Both the position numbers and the translations under genes were made by a program. Source: Bacillota bacterium (lineage in GTDB: Bacteria; Bacillota; Clostridia; Peptostreptococcales; Acidaminobacteraceae). Taken from it: a stretch of DNA of 62,711 nt. The stretch is from contig JAGXHV010000021.1 in assembly GCA_024636005.1 (NCBI GenBank), forward strand, positions 1 through 62,711, given 5' to 3'. The notes below the pieces were generated by a model. That model was not told the origin of the DNA. It did no database searches and saw only the letters and a list, made by a program, of their open reading frames with translations. Within the stretch, counting starts at the first letter, position 1. Every line of letters begins with the position of its first letter. Below are positions 24,615-33,470 of this stretch, piece after piece.

Positions 24615-25883
24615 TTATTCCTTTTCCTTTCCCTTTGCCATTTCGGCTTCTATGATTTCATAAACGTCCTTGATGGACATTTTATTTTCCAGTGCAATTC
24701 GTTTGCAATCCTCGTATTCCAGTTTTTGATTCACACACTCACCCTCTAGATAAGCTTTTTTGAGTGTCACCTCACCGAACCTCGTGTTCAATTTGATGAA
24801 CTTGCGATCAAGCTTCTGCTTTTCAACCGCATACATTCTTAAACCTATGGATGTGGTTTCCTTGAACAGGGTTTTCTTGACCGCTTCAAGGTGATCTTCC
24901 TGAACGAGTATGGACAGTTTGATCGCTGGTCGCCCTTTTTTCATGATGATTGGAGTCTTGTAAACATCCAGTGCTCCAGATTCAAACAATCGCTCTTCGG
25001 CATAGACCAGTAGTTCTGAGCTCATGTCATCAATGTTGGATTCAATAATCCATTGTTTCACAGTTGTTTTCTTTTTAGCTGAGTCCATCTCGACAATCAT
25101 CACCCTCAATAAATTTGGAATTACAAGATTCCTACTACCAAGTCCATATCCAATTTCAGATATGGTGAATGCTTTGTCATCGGTATACTCATCCACAAAT
25201 GCTTTCAAAATCGCAGCACCGGTTGGTGTGGTCATTTCATTTTTTTCCACTTTTGAACAGATGGGCACCCCTTTTAAGATCTCAGCAGTGGCTGGTGCGG
25301 GTACCGGCATCATTCCGTGGTCGCATTTCACAAAACCGCTTCCCACTTCAACTTTTGAAGCCAAGATGCGTTCAACATTAAGTGCATCAAAACAAATGGC
25401 AGCTCCAACAATATCCACTATGGAATCTATAGCGCCCACTTCATGAAAATGCACTGTGTCGACTGTTCGGTTATGAATATGGGCTTCCGCATGGGCAATC
25501 TCATCAAATATTTTAATACTGAACTTTTTTACTCTTTCATTCAGTGAGCTGTCTTCAATGATTTTCTTGATTTCTCCATAATCGCGCATTCCCGTATGGT
25601 CATGAACATGCTCATGCGTGTGTTCATGATGATGATCGTGGTCATGATCGTGGTCATGATCGTGTTTGTGGTCATGACTGGCACTTAAGTCGATGACATC
25701 CACTTTTGTACCAAAAATACCGTGTTTATCCCCTTTTGAAGATTTGATTTCAAACTCATCATCAAGTCCGAGTTTGCTAAGTTCATTTTTAATGTGCTCT
25801 ATTGATACGCCGAGATCCACCATTGCGCCAAGGTTCATATCGCCACTGATTCCAGCAAAGCAGTCATAGTATAATGCTTTCAT
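24615..25883 (-). CDS. larC: nickel insertion protein LarC
   Basis: CTP-dependent cyclometallase that inserts nickel into the pincer nucleotide. A single 422-residue frame; in Lactobacillus the two halves are joined only by a programmed frameshift, which is not needed here. The N-terminal LYYDCFAGISGDMNLGAMVDLG and VDTVHFHEVGAIDSIVDIVGA blocks are diagnostic. Residues about 70-96 form a run of His-Asp/Glu-His, a likely nickel store. First gene of the lar set; RBS AAGGAG. No larA racemase gene is nearby, so the cofactor user is elsewhere. Confidence 0.93.
   Translation of the reverse strand: MKALYYDCFAGISGDMNLGAMVDLGVSIEHIKNELSKLGLDDEFEIKSSKGDKHGIFGTKVDVIDLSASHDHKHDHDHDHDHDHHHEHTHEHVHDHTGMRDYGEIKKIIEDSSLNERVKKFSIKIFDEIAHAEAHIHNRTVDTVHFHEVGAIDSIVDIVGAAICFDALNVERILASKVEVGSGFVKCDHGMMPVPAPATAEILKGVPICSKVEKNEMTTPTGAAILKAFVDEYTDDKAFTISEIGYGLGSRNLVIPNLLRVMIVEMDSAKKKTTVKQWIIESNIDDMSSELLVYAEERLFESGALDVYKTPIIMKKGRPAIKLSILVQEDHLEAVKKTLFKETTSIGLRMYAVEKQKLDRKFIKLNTRFGEVTLKKAYLEGECVNQKLEYEDCKRIALENKMSIKDVYEIIEAEMAKGKEKE
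25623..25675 (-). repeat. Short tandem repeat encoding the LarC His-rich run
   Basis: About two and a half copies of GATCGTGGTCAT plus diverged units inside larC. It encodes alternating His-Asp on the minus strand; a slippage-prone but coding repeat. Confidence 0.8.
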
Positions 25884-25950
25884 ATTGTTCTCCTTTTTAA
25901 TTATTTCATCTTACATTATACCCAAATGCTTAGCAAAGCGAAATAATTAT

Positions 25951-26688
25951 CTAGTATTTCACATTCATGAGGCAAAGTCCCCCAGCGGGTGCGGTAAATC
26001 CAGCCTTCATCCTGACCTTGTCTTCAAATAAGGCTTCAATTTCTGTATCTGGCCTACTGCCGTTTCCCACCTCAATAAGCGTACCAACGATAATCCTGAC
26101 CATATTGTAAAGAAAGCCATCTGCAGTAAGATTTATGATGATTTCCTCATCTGTCTCTTCAAATGTAATGGATTTAAGATTTCTCACTGTTGATTTTTTA
26201 GTCTTGTCCGAAGAAAAAGCCCTGAAATCGTGAGTGCCGATAAACGTTTTAGATGCCTTCTTCATTTTGAGGACCTCGAGCTTTTTCCCTTCATAAACAT
26301 AAACAAGTCGTCTTTGAAACACAGGAGGATAAGACGCTTTCCATATTCTATATTGATAGGTCTTTTCCACCGCACTGAAACGGGAATGGAACCTGATATC
26401 CACTGGCTCAATGGAATAAATAGCAATGTCTTCTGGAAGGAACTTGTTCATAGTGAACATGAGTGCGTCACAATCCACTGCTTTTTCAGTCGTGAAATCT
26501 GCTATTTGGCAAGCTGCATGCACTCCGGCATCAGTTCGTCCAGAACCTTGTATTTCATTATTCTCGCCAAAATGCTTTGAAAGGACACCTTCGATTTTCC
26601 CTTGGATGGTTAGATCGGAATTTTTAAGCCTTTGCCATCCTCTATATTTTTCGCCTTCATAACCGATGGTCATTTTATATTTTTTCAT
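25951..26688 (-). CDS. truA: tRNA pseudouridine synthase A
   Basis: Converts uridines 38-40 of tRNA anticodon stems to pseudouridine. The catalytic block GSGRTDAGVHA holds the conserved aspartate, and the C-terminal FLYNMVRIIVGTLIEVG is typical. 245 residues, complete. RBS GAAGGAG. Separated by about 65 nt from the unknown gene upstream, with that gene's terminator between them. Confidence 0.95.
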   Translation of the reverse strand: MKKYKMTIGYEGEKYRGWQRLKNSDLTIQGKIEGVLSKHFGENNEIQGSGRTDAGVHAACQIADFTTEKAVDCDALMFTMNKFLPEDIAIYSIEPVDIRFHSRFSAVEKTYQYRIWKASYPPVFQRRLVYVYEGKKLEVLKMKKASKTFIGTHDFRAFSSDKTKKSTVRNLKSITFEETDEEIIINLTADGFLYNMVRIIVGTLIEVGNGSRPDTEIEALFEDKVRMKAGFTAPAGGLCLMNVKY

Positions 26689-26710
26689 AAATTTCTCCTT
26701 CTAAAATGAA

Positions 26711-26741
26711 ATCCAGGGCTTATTGGATTAAGGCCCTGGAT
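26711..26741 (-). terminator. Terminator of the 110-codon gene
   Basis: Stem ATCCAGGGC / GCCCTGGAT (9 bp), 13 nt after the stop at 26754, followed on the minus strand by TTTCATTTT. Confidence 0.75.
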
Positions 26742-26753
26742 CAGATTGACGTT

Positions 26754-27086
26754 TTAAATTTCATCGTGCTCGATAATCAGAACTTGATCTCCCAAATCCT
26801 TATCGATTTCTTTAAGTGCTTCCACAATAGGTTTGTTTGAAGCAAATGGGATTTCGAGAATGACCACTTTGTAGTCTTTATCAAGATAAGTCATGATATT
26901 TTTTTTATACCATCCCATATATATGCACACTCGTGAGTCCTGATCAAATTGTCTTCCATAATTGCAAAAATTCACAAAATCGCTCTCTTCATCAATTACT
27001 CGGATGCTTTTAGCTTTGATGATAGCCTCCACTTCAGGCGTAACGTCTTTATACGCGACAACAACAACTGAATATTTCGTTCCCAT
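26754..27086 (-). CDS. hypothetical protein, 110 residues
   Basis: I do not recognise a family. The protein alternates hydrophobic beta-like stretches (YSVVVVAYKD, YKVVILEIPF, QVLIIEHDEI) with charged helices, suggesting a small soluble alpha/beta fold. It has no signal peptide, no TM segment and two isolated cysteines. It has a good GGAGG site 7 nt before the ATG and its own terminator, so it is likely real. Located 65 nt downstream of another unknown gene on the same strand. Confidence 0.65.
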   Translation of the reverse strand: MGTKYSVVVVAYKDVTPEVEAIIKAKSIRVIDEESDFVNFCNYGRQFDQDSRVCIYMGWYKKNIMTYLDKDYKVVILEIPFASNKPIVEALKEIDKDLGDQVLIIEHDEI

Positions 27087-27151
27087 AGATATACCTCCTC
27101 AGTCTTCTGGTATCATTATACCAAAATTGACAAAAAATATACAATTCTTTC

Positions 27152-28162
27152 TTATCTTGTCGCAAAAATGTAATCTTCCATCCCAATCAGTTTTTCAATC
27201 TCATCCCTTTCGAGTTGCTTATAAAACTCTTGGCGAAAATGTCTGCTCAAATCCGATTTGTCATCGTACCCTTTAATTCCAACATCTTCCCAATGAATTT
27301 TCTTTTTCTTATAAAAGAGATCGTAATTGACAATTCGTTCACCATTCTCCATGTACTCCAGCGCCAAAAGTATCTTTTTGATGGCTTCAGGAGTCATATA
27401 AGTGAATAGTAACAATTGGTATGCCTCATTAGAAGTGAAGAATTTCATACCATCTTCTCCCCATTCTTCCTTGAGGACGATTCCAACACCGAGTTGATCA
27501 AATATATATACCAGACGATCGTACTGGATCTTGTAAGCGTCATAATTGTCCTGGATTTTCACTGTCAATTCGTACCACTTGTTCTCATCCAGATTTCGAT
27601 TGATGTATTTTAGAGCATGATGATCCAGAATATCGATTACTTCAGAAAAATGAACTTCAGTGTAGATTGAATTACGGTTCAAATCCGAGTATTCAAGTCT
27701 TTTGTTGATATTGCCCTTGGTGAAACAAATAATTGTTCCTTCTGAATGTAAACTAAAAATCGTTTTGGTCGGTTCAATGATCGCATTGAAATCTTCTACG
27801 ATACAATCAATCGTGCTATCCATTTTACCCACCACTTTCATAATGACAATTCGTGGGGACTTTCTAACATATTTGATTAGGCTCCCCTTGTTGGAATTGA
27901 TCAGTCTCATGAAAAAATTTTGGGGGCTCTCGTTGATTACTAAACAGTCTCTGACATCAATGTTGAAAATGTTTTCTCTGGCGTAATCGGTAAGATACAG
28001 AAGAGTTTGTGTCGGTTTCATCTCTGAGATGATCTCTTCAAAAATTTTGGCTTCCGAATTGACTCTCTCCGATACAAAGTGCGACTTCACGAAACTTTTA
28101 AACTGCTCTCTATCACTTGGTTCTAATATTAATATTTTCGGACCGCTTCTAACAAATGACAT
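27152..28162 (-). CDS. hypothetical protein, 336 residues
   Basis: Not recognised. A soluble, charged protein without signal peptide or TM segment. The N-terminal 200 residues contain possible beta strands (KILILEPS, RIVIMKVVG, TIICFTKGN); the C-terminal 130 residues are helical and Lys/Glu/Tyr rich. No Walker, zinc or other motif is visible. It is transcribed away from the hydrogenase operon from a shared 197-nt divergent gap, so a link to redox control is possible but is only positional. Confidence 0.65.
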   Translation of the reverse strand: MSFVRSGPKILILEPSDREQFKSFVKSHFVSERVNSEAKIFEEIISEMKPTQTLLYLTDYARENIFNIDVRDCLVINESPQNFFMRLINSNKGSLIKYVRKSPRIVIMKVVGKMDSTIDCIVEDFNAIIEPTKTIFSLHSEGTIICFTKGNINKRLEYSDLNRNSIYTEVHFSEVIDILDHHALKYINRNLDENKWYELTVKIQDNYDAYKIQYDRLVYIFDQLGVGIVLKEEWGEDGMKFFTSNEAYQLLLFTYMTPEAIKKILLALEYMENGERIVNYDLFYKKKKIHWEDVGIKGYDDKSDLSRHFRQEFYKQLERDEIEKLIGMEDYIFATR

Positions 28163-28275
28163 GCTTAACCTTCTTTCAACAACGATAGTTCATTCCTATG
28201 ATAACTAATAGTTTACGCTGATTCATATAAAAATCAATAGCCCATAGCACTTCCCTACATTTATTTTTCATTATA

Positions 28276-28304
28276 TTGAATTTGTCGAAATTTTCTGATA
28301 TTAA
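28276..28304 (+). promoter_or_regulatory. Probable promoter of the hndABCD operon
   Basis: -35 TTGAAT, 17-nt spacer, -10 TATTAA with a preceding TG (extended -10). It ends 55 nt before hndA. Sigma-A type by appearance; no clear Rex palindrome was found. Confidence 0.5.
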
Positions 28305-28359
28305 TTGGGTATATAACACAAGTGGTAAACACTTATTACAAAGAAAGGACGGTTCGATT

Positions 28360-28860
28360 ATGTCGGAAGTATTTGAATTCGATAAGGCAACTGAGAAACT
28401 AAAGCTTTTGGATGCATTTATTGAAACACAATCCGCCAAAGATGAAGCAGTTATTTCGGTGCTTCATAAGGCACAATCATTATTTGGCTATCTCCCCAGT
28501 GAACTGCAGCTCCACGTAGCACGAAAACTGGATGTGCCAGCCGCGAAAGTCTATGGTGTCGTCAGTTTCTACTCTTTCTTTACGCAAGAAAAAAGAGGAG
28601 ATTACACCATTAACATCTGCATGGGGACTGCATGTTTTGTCAAGGGTATTGACAAGGTCATGACGGAATTCTCAAATCAACTTGGAATCAAGAACAAAGA
28701 AACCACAGCCGACGGTTTGTTCACGCTCAATGACGTCCGTTGTATCGGAGCATGTGGTCTCGCACCTGTTGTCATGATCAACGACAAAGTTTACGGTCAT
28801 GTGAAAGCTGAAGATGTTGGTCAAATCATAATGGACTGTAAAGAACAAAAAGGAGTGTAG
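28360..28860 (+). CDS. hndA: [FeFe]-hydrogenase subunit, NuoE-like thioredoxin-fold [2Fe-2S] protein (HndA/HydC)
   Basis: Electron-transfer subunit of the bifurcating hydrogenase, 166 residues. The four [2Fe-2S] cysteines are in ICMGTACFVKG and VRCIGACGLAPVVM. A helical N-terminal domain (about 1-75) contains the SLFGYLPSELQ block. The ATG at 28360 with AAAGGA upstream is preferred over longer in-frame options. hndB begins 4 nt after its stop. Confidence 0.93.
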   Translation: MSEVFEFDKATEKLKLLDAFIETQSAKDEAVISVLHKAQSLFGYLPSELQLHVARKLDVPAAKVYGVVSFYSFFTQEKRGDYTINICMGTACFVKGIDKVMTEFSNQLGIKNKETTADGLFTLNDVRCIGACGLAPVVMINDKVYGHVKAEDVGQIIMDCKEQKGV

Positions 28861-28864
28861 TGAC

Positions 28865-29260
28865 ATGCCTATAAAATCTTTGGATGAATTAAGAAAAATT
28901 CGTGAAGATCAGGTTAAAAAAGTTAAACTTAGAGAGTCGGGTGAATCAGGAGATACCACAATTGAAGTGCTCGTCGGTATGGCCACTTGTGGTATTGCCG
29001 CAGGTAGCAGGGAAGTCCTCAACAAACTCGTAGACTTAATTGGCGAAAAATCGCTTGACAATGTTAAAGTCATTCAAGTCGGATGCATGGGGTATTGCCA
29101 TAGTGAACCGACTGTTCAAATCAACACACCTGGCAAAGAACCAATCATCTACGGCAATGTCAAGGGAAATGTGGTGGATGACATCATAGAAAAGCATATT
29201 TTGAATAATGAAATCCTTGATGATCACGTTCTCATTAAGACTTTCAACAGTGCACTCTAA
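28865..29260 (+). CDS. hndB: [FeFe]-hydrogenase-associated [2Fe-2S] ferredoxin-like subunit HndB
   Basis: 131-residue thioredoxin-fold [2Fe-2S] protein. Cysteines lie in GMATCGIAAGS and VGCMGYCHSEPT. It belongs to the HndB family found only with tetrameric Hnd-type hydrogenases. It has GTAG-TGAC context at its start, no strong SD, and is tightly packed between hndA and hndC, so translational coupling with hndA is likely. Confidence 0.9.
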   Translation: MPIKSLDELRKIREDQVKKVKLRESGESGDTTIEVLVGMATCGIAAGSREVLNKLVDLIGEKSLDNVKVIQVGCMGYCHSEPTVQINTPGKEPIIYGNVKGNVVDDIIEKHILNNEILDDHVLIKTFNSAL

Positions 29261-29272
29261 GGAGGTGGGGGT

Positions 29273-31066
29273 ATGGCAACACAAAGAACGCATATCATGG
29301 TTTGTGGCGGAACCGGTTGCGTATCATCAAATAGTTTGGAAATGGTGGATTCACTAAAAACCAAACTGATTGAAAAGGGATACCAAGATGAAATAACGGT
29401 GATCAAAACCGGTTGTTTCGGATTTTGCGGACAAGGACCAATCATCAAGATTCATCCCGATAATGTCTTTTATGTCAAAGTTGGCATGGACGATATCGAT
29501 GAGATCATCGATGAACATATAATAAAAGGTAGAACAGTATCCAGATTACTCTATAAGGAGCCCGAGACGCATCGTACACTACCTAAACATGATGACATGA
29601 GCTTCTATAAGAAACAATACAGAATAGCACTTAGGAACTGTGGATTGATCAATCCAGAAGATATAAACGAATACATAGCCTTTGGGGGTTATGAAGCACT
29701 TGGGATGGCACTCACAGAATACACACCTGAAAAAGTCATTGAAATTGTCAAAGAAAGCGGTTTAAGAGGTCGTGGTGGCGGTGGTTTTTCCACAGGACTC
29801 AAATGGGAATACACTCGAAAACCACCCTCTGATCAGAAATACGTCATATGTAACGCAGATGAGGGCGACCCGGGTGCTTTTATGGATCGTTCAATTTTAG
29901 AAGGTGATCCGCACTCCATTATCGAAGCAATGACCATCGCGGGATATGCGATTGGTGCAAGCGAAGGAATTGTTTACATCCGCGCCGAATATCCACTTGC
30001 CATAAAGCGTCTGGAAGTTGCACTTGATCAAGCGAGAGAATTTGGATTGCTCGGTAAGAACATCTTTGAAAGTGGCTTCAGTTTTGACATCCATATTAAA
30101 CTGGGTGCGGGAGCATTTGTCTGTGGCGAAGAAACAGCCTTGATCCACTCGGTTGAAGGTAGCCGTGGCGAACCGACGAAGAAACCTCCGTTCCCTTCTG
30201 TGGAAGGGTATCATAAAAAACCTACTTCGGTAAACAATGTAGAAACATTTGCAAATATACCACCAATTCTTACAAAAGGTGCGGAGTGGTTTCACTCCAT
30301 TGGCACTGAGAAATCTAAAGGTACTAAAGTGTTCGCTCTGGCAGGTAAAATTAACAATGTCGGCCTCGTCGAAGTCCCTATGGGTACAACACTCCGTGAG
30401 ATCATATATGATATCGGTGGTGGCATCATTGACGGAAAAGCGTTCAAGGCTGTTCAGACAGGCGGTCCTTCAGGAGGCGTTATTACGACTGCTGACCTAG
30501 ATACCCCAATTGATTATGAAAGCCTTAAAGCCATAGGATCCATGATGGGATCTGGTGGAATGATCGTTATGGACGAAGACGATTGTATGGTAAACATCGC
30601 TAAATTCTACTTGGATTTCACACAAGATGAATCTTGTGGCAAATGTACCCCTTGTAGACTTGGAACAAAACGCATGTTTGAAATTCTCGAGAGAATTACT
30701 GAAGGAAAAGGAACAATGGAAGATATTGAAAGATTGCGTTCCCTGGGGCATGCGATTAAAGACAGCGCCCTTTGTGGTTTAGGACAGACAGCTCCTAATC
30801 CAGTACTCAGTACTCTTGATTATTTTTATGATGAATACATTGCGCATATAGTAGACAAAAAATGTCCTGCTGGAGCATGTAAGGCACTCGCGAAATATAA
30901 GATCAATCCAGTGAAATGTATTGGATGTTCCGCTTGTGCACGTGTATGTCCAGTCAATTGCATCGCCGGCAAACCTAAGGAAAAATACGTCATCGATGAG
31001 GATCAGTGCATCTCGTGTGGCGCTTGCTTTACGGCTTGTCGCTTCGACGCTGTAATCAAGCCATAA
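29273..31066 (+). CDS. hndC: [FeFe]-hydrogenase NAD(P)/FMN subunit, NuoF-like (HndC/HydB)
   Basis: 597-residue flavoprotein where electrons exchange with NAD(P)H and are probably bifurcated. The order is: N-terminal thioredoxin-like [2Fe-2S] (about 1-90, GGTGCVSSNS and TGCFGFCGQGP), NuoF core with FMN/NADH motif GLRGRGGGGFSTGLKW and GAGAFVCGEETALIHS, the NuoF [4Fe-4S] site DESCGKCTPCRLGT, then a C-terminal 2[4Fe-4S] ferredoxin domain (CIGCSACARVCPVNCI and CISCGACFTACRFDA). RBS GGAGGTGGGGG. Confidence 0.95.
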   Translation: MATQRTHIMVCGGTGCVSSNSLEMVDSLKTKLIEKGYQDEITVIKTGCFGFCGQGPIIKIHPDNVFYVKVGMDDIDEIIDEHIIKGRTVSRLLYKEPETHRTLPKHDDMSFYKKQYRIALRNCGLINPEDINEYIAFGGYEALGMALTEYTPEKVIEIVKESGLRGRGGGGFSTGLKWEYTRKPPSDQKYVICNADEGDPGAFMDRSILEGDPHSIIEAMTIAGYAIGASEGIVYIRAEYPLAIKRLEVALDQAREFGLLGKNIFESGFSFDIHIKLGAGAFVCGEETALIHSVEGSRGEPTKKPPFPSVEGYHKKPTSVNNVETFANIPPILTKGAEWFHSIGTEKSKGTKVFALAGKINNVGLVEVPMGTTLREIIYDIGGGIIDGKAFKAVQTGGPSGGVITTADLDTPIDYESLKAIGSMMGSGGMIVMDEDDCMVNIAKFYLDFTQDESCGKCTPCRLGTKRMFEILERITEGKGTMEDIERLRSLGHAIKDSALCGLGQTAPNPVLSTLDYFYDEYIAHIVDKKCPAGACKALAKYKINPVKCIGCSACARVCPVNCIAGKPKEKYVIDEDQCISCGACFTACRFDAVIKP

Positions 31067-31082
31067 AGGGGGAATCTTTTAA

Positions 31083-32819
31083 ATGCTTAATATTTTTATC
31101 AACGGAAAAGCACTACAGGTTCCAAAGGGAACCACCGTATTAGAAGCCTCAAGAGAAGTGAATCTTAAAATTCCAACTCTCTGTCATCTCAATCTCAAGG
31201 AATTTGGTATTGTCAATCAAAGTGCATCCTGCAGAGTTTGCATGGTGGAAGTGGAAGGCAGACCCGCTCTCGTTCCCTCTTGTTCAGAACTTTGTACCGA
31301 GGGCATGATCATCAGAACCGATACTATGCGTGCCATAACCGCGAGAAGAACTGCTGTAGAATTACTCTTATCTAATCATCCATTCGAATGTCTGACTTGT
31401 GCCAAGAATCTGGAATGTGAGCTTCAAGCACTCGCTCAGGAACTGGGGATTCGAGAAATACACTACACAGGAGAAAAAATGAATTATCCGATCGATGATT
31501 CCTCTTACTCGCTGATTAAGGATCCCAACAAGTGCATCATGTGCAGACGCTGTGAAACTATGTGCAATGACGTACAAACGTGTGGTATTCTCTCTGCAGT
31601 GAATCGAGGCTTCGATGTTTTTGTCGGACCTGCGTTCCATCTCGACATGGTTGACACCTCATGTACTTTCTGCGGCCAATGCGTTGCGGTTTGTCCTACT
31701 GCTGCGTTAACTGAAATGAACCATACAGGAAAAGTATGGACCGCTCTGAACAATCCAAAGAAACATGTGGTCGTTCAGGTTGCTCCAGCAGTTAGAGTAG
31801 CTATTGGTGAGATGTTCGATATGGACCCAGGCACCATCACCACCGGAAAACTTGTCAGCGCACTTAGAGCGCTAGATTTTGATGCTATTTTCGACACGGA
31901 TTTCGGTGCAGACCTTACCATCATGGAAGAAGCTTCAGAACTCATCCACAGAATCCAAAACGGTGGTAGATTGCCTATGCTTACAAGCTGTTGCCCTGCA
32001 TGGGTAAAATTCTTTGAACATCAGTTCCCAGATTTGCTGGATATTCCATCGACATGTAAGTCGCCTCAAATTATGCTTGGCTCCATGATCAAAACCTATT
32101 ATGCTCAAAAAATAAATAAGGATCCAAAAGATATCGTGGTAGTGTCCGTCATGCCATGTCTTGCAAAAAAAGCCGAAGCCGCAAGACCCGAACTCACCAA
32201 AGACGAGCACAGTGATGTGGACATTGTCATCACTACAAGAGAACTCGCCCAAATGCTTAAAATTGCAGGCATAGACTTCGCTGGTTTGCCCAATGGGCAC
32301 TTCGACCAGTTGCTCGGTGAAAGTACTGGTGCTTCAGTCATATTCGGTACAACCGGAGGTGTCATAGAAGCCGCAGTGAGAACAGCTTATGAATGGATTA
32401 CCAATGAAACTCTTGAGAAAGTTGATTTTGTTCAGCTTAGGGGTCTGGAAGGCATTCGGTCCGCCACTGTGAAAGTTGGAGATATGAATCTTCGCATTGG
32501 TATCGCACACGGTCTCGGTAACGCCAGAAAACTGCTAAATGATATCCGTGACGGCATTTCACAATACGATGCGATTGAAATCATGGCGTGTCCAGGCGGT
32601 TGCATTGGTGGAGGCGGTCAGCCATATCATCATGGTGATATGGACATCATCAAGCAAAGACAACTCGCCATATACCAAGAAGATCAAGGAAAAGTACTTC
32701 GTAAGTCACATGAGAATCCATACATCAAGCAGATTTACGATGAATTCCTTGGTGCTCCGAATTCTCATAAGGCACACGAACTATTACACACTCACTATAT
32801 TCCGAAAGAACGGATTTGA
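31083..32819 (+). CDS. hndD: [FeFe]-hydrogenase catalytic subunit (HndD/HydA)
   Basis: 578-residue catalytic subunit for H2 evolution or uptake. An N-terminal NuoG-like part holds [2Fe-2S] (TLCHLNLKEFG, SCRVCMVEVEG), a His-ligated [4Fe-4S] (HPFECLTCAKNLEC), and two [4Fe-4S] sites (CIMCRRCETMCN, CTFCGQCVAVCP). H-cluster motifs L1 TSCCPAWVKF, L2 MPCLAKKAEA and L3 MACPGGCIGGGGQP are complete. Maturases HydE/F/G are not in the window. A strong terminator follows. Confidence 0.97.
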   Translation: MLNIFINGKALQVPKGTTVLEASREVNLKIPTLCHLNLKEFGIVNQSASCRVCMVEVEGRPALVPSCSELCTEGMIIRTDTMRAITARRTAVELLLSNHPFECLTCAKNLECELQALAQELGIREIHYTGEKMNYPIDDSSYSLIKDPNKCIMCRRCETMCNDVQTCGILSAVNRGFDVFVGPAFHLDMVDTSCTFCGQCVAVCPTAALTEMNHTGKVWTALNNPKKHVVVQVAPAVRVAIGEMFDMDPGTITTGKLVSALRALDFDAIFDTDFGADLTIMEEASELIHRIQNGGRLPMLTSCCPAWVKFFEHQFPDLLDIPSTCKSPQIMLGSMIKTYYAQKINKDPKDIVVVSVMPCLAKKAEAARPELTKDEHSDVDIVITTRELAQMLKIAGIDFAGLPNGHFDQLLGESTGASVIFGTTGGVIEAAVRTAYEWITNETLEKVDFVQLRGLEGIRSATVKVGDMNLRIGIAHGLGNARKLLNDIRDGISQYDAIEIMACPGGCIGGGGQPYHHGDMDIIKQRQLAIYQEDQGKVLRKSHENPYIKQIYDEFLGAPNSHKAHELLHTHYIPKERI

Positions 32820-32831
32820 TGATTTGAACTC

Positions 32832-32865
32832 AAAAAGGACGTGGAAATTTTCCACGTCCTTTTTA
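32832..32865. terminator. Bidirectional terminator after hndD
   Basis: Perfect hairpin AAAAAGGACGTGGAA / TTCCACGTCCTTTTT between convergent genes, with A run on one side and T run on the other. Confidence 0.9.
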
Positions 32866-32877
32866 CGTTATAAGAAG

Positions 32878-33366
32878 CTATTCTGTTTTAGTGTTGAGGA
32901 AAGTAAAACCTAATCCCACTAGTGAGGCTATTAGAGCAATCGGCAATCCAATGGAAAGTTTGAGTACTGAGCTATAAAGCTGACGCATATCAGAGTTCAA
33001 GTTGACAGCCACAATCAAAAGCAGAATCACAACAAGCATCAAAACAAACTGTGCGAAATGGACCCACTTGGACGATGGTTTTCTCATGCCACTCATAACG
33101 ATTGCTACCAGACCTAAAATAGGAATCAAAACAAGTGCATACCCCAAATAAATCGCATTGGCTGCAAAAGGAAATCCATAAGCACTCCCAAATGCCGAAA
33201 CCATTGGTGCGGCATAGTGAATGCCTTTGACAAGAGTGAATCCGGAAAAACCCGATTCAGATGTGGCAAACATATCAAACTCACTATTAATTGTGAACCA
33301 TGGTATAAAAAAACTGACTACAATTATTAAACTCAAAGCCATTAAAATGGTTTGCTTATATTTCAT
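32878..33366 (-). CDS. hypothetical four-TM membrane protein
   Basis: 162-residue membrane protein with TM segments near 7-24, 69-91, 104-124 and 137-157, and an extracytoplasmic loop of about 40 residues between the first two. I do not recognise a family; the layout resembles small uncharacterised Firmicute membrane proteins with a PWFT motif after TM1. Monocistronic, convergent with the hydrogenase operon. Confidence 0.7.
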   Translation of the reverse strand: MKYKQTILMALSLIIVVSFFIPWFTINSEFDMFATSESGFSGFTLVKGIHYAAPMVSAFGSAYGFPFAANAIYLGYALVLIPILGLVAIVMSGMRKPSSKWVHFAQFVLMLVVILLLIVAVNLNSDMRQLYSSVLKLSIGLPIALIASLVGLGFTFLNTKTE

Positions 33367-33395
33367 AATGTTCTCCTTGTTTTCATGATAGGTCT

Positions 33396-33424
33396 ATTAT
33401 AACATTTGAATCACATATTTTAAA
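33396..33424 (-). promoter_or_regulatory. Promoter of the four-TM protein gene
   Basis: -35 TTTAAA, 17-nt spacer, extended -10 TG-T-TATAAT, about 30 nt upstream of the start. Confidence 0.5.
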
Positions 33425-33470
33425 TCCATCAAAAATTTGATATTATAAAACCATCAGAAAGGAGCATCCT

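Noticed and set aside
25623-25675. Non-coding microsatellite
   Set aside because: The repeat is in frame within larC and encodes the expected His-rich metal-binding run.
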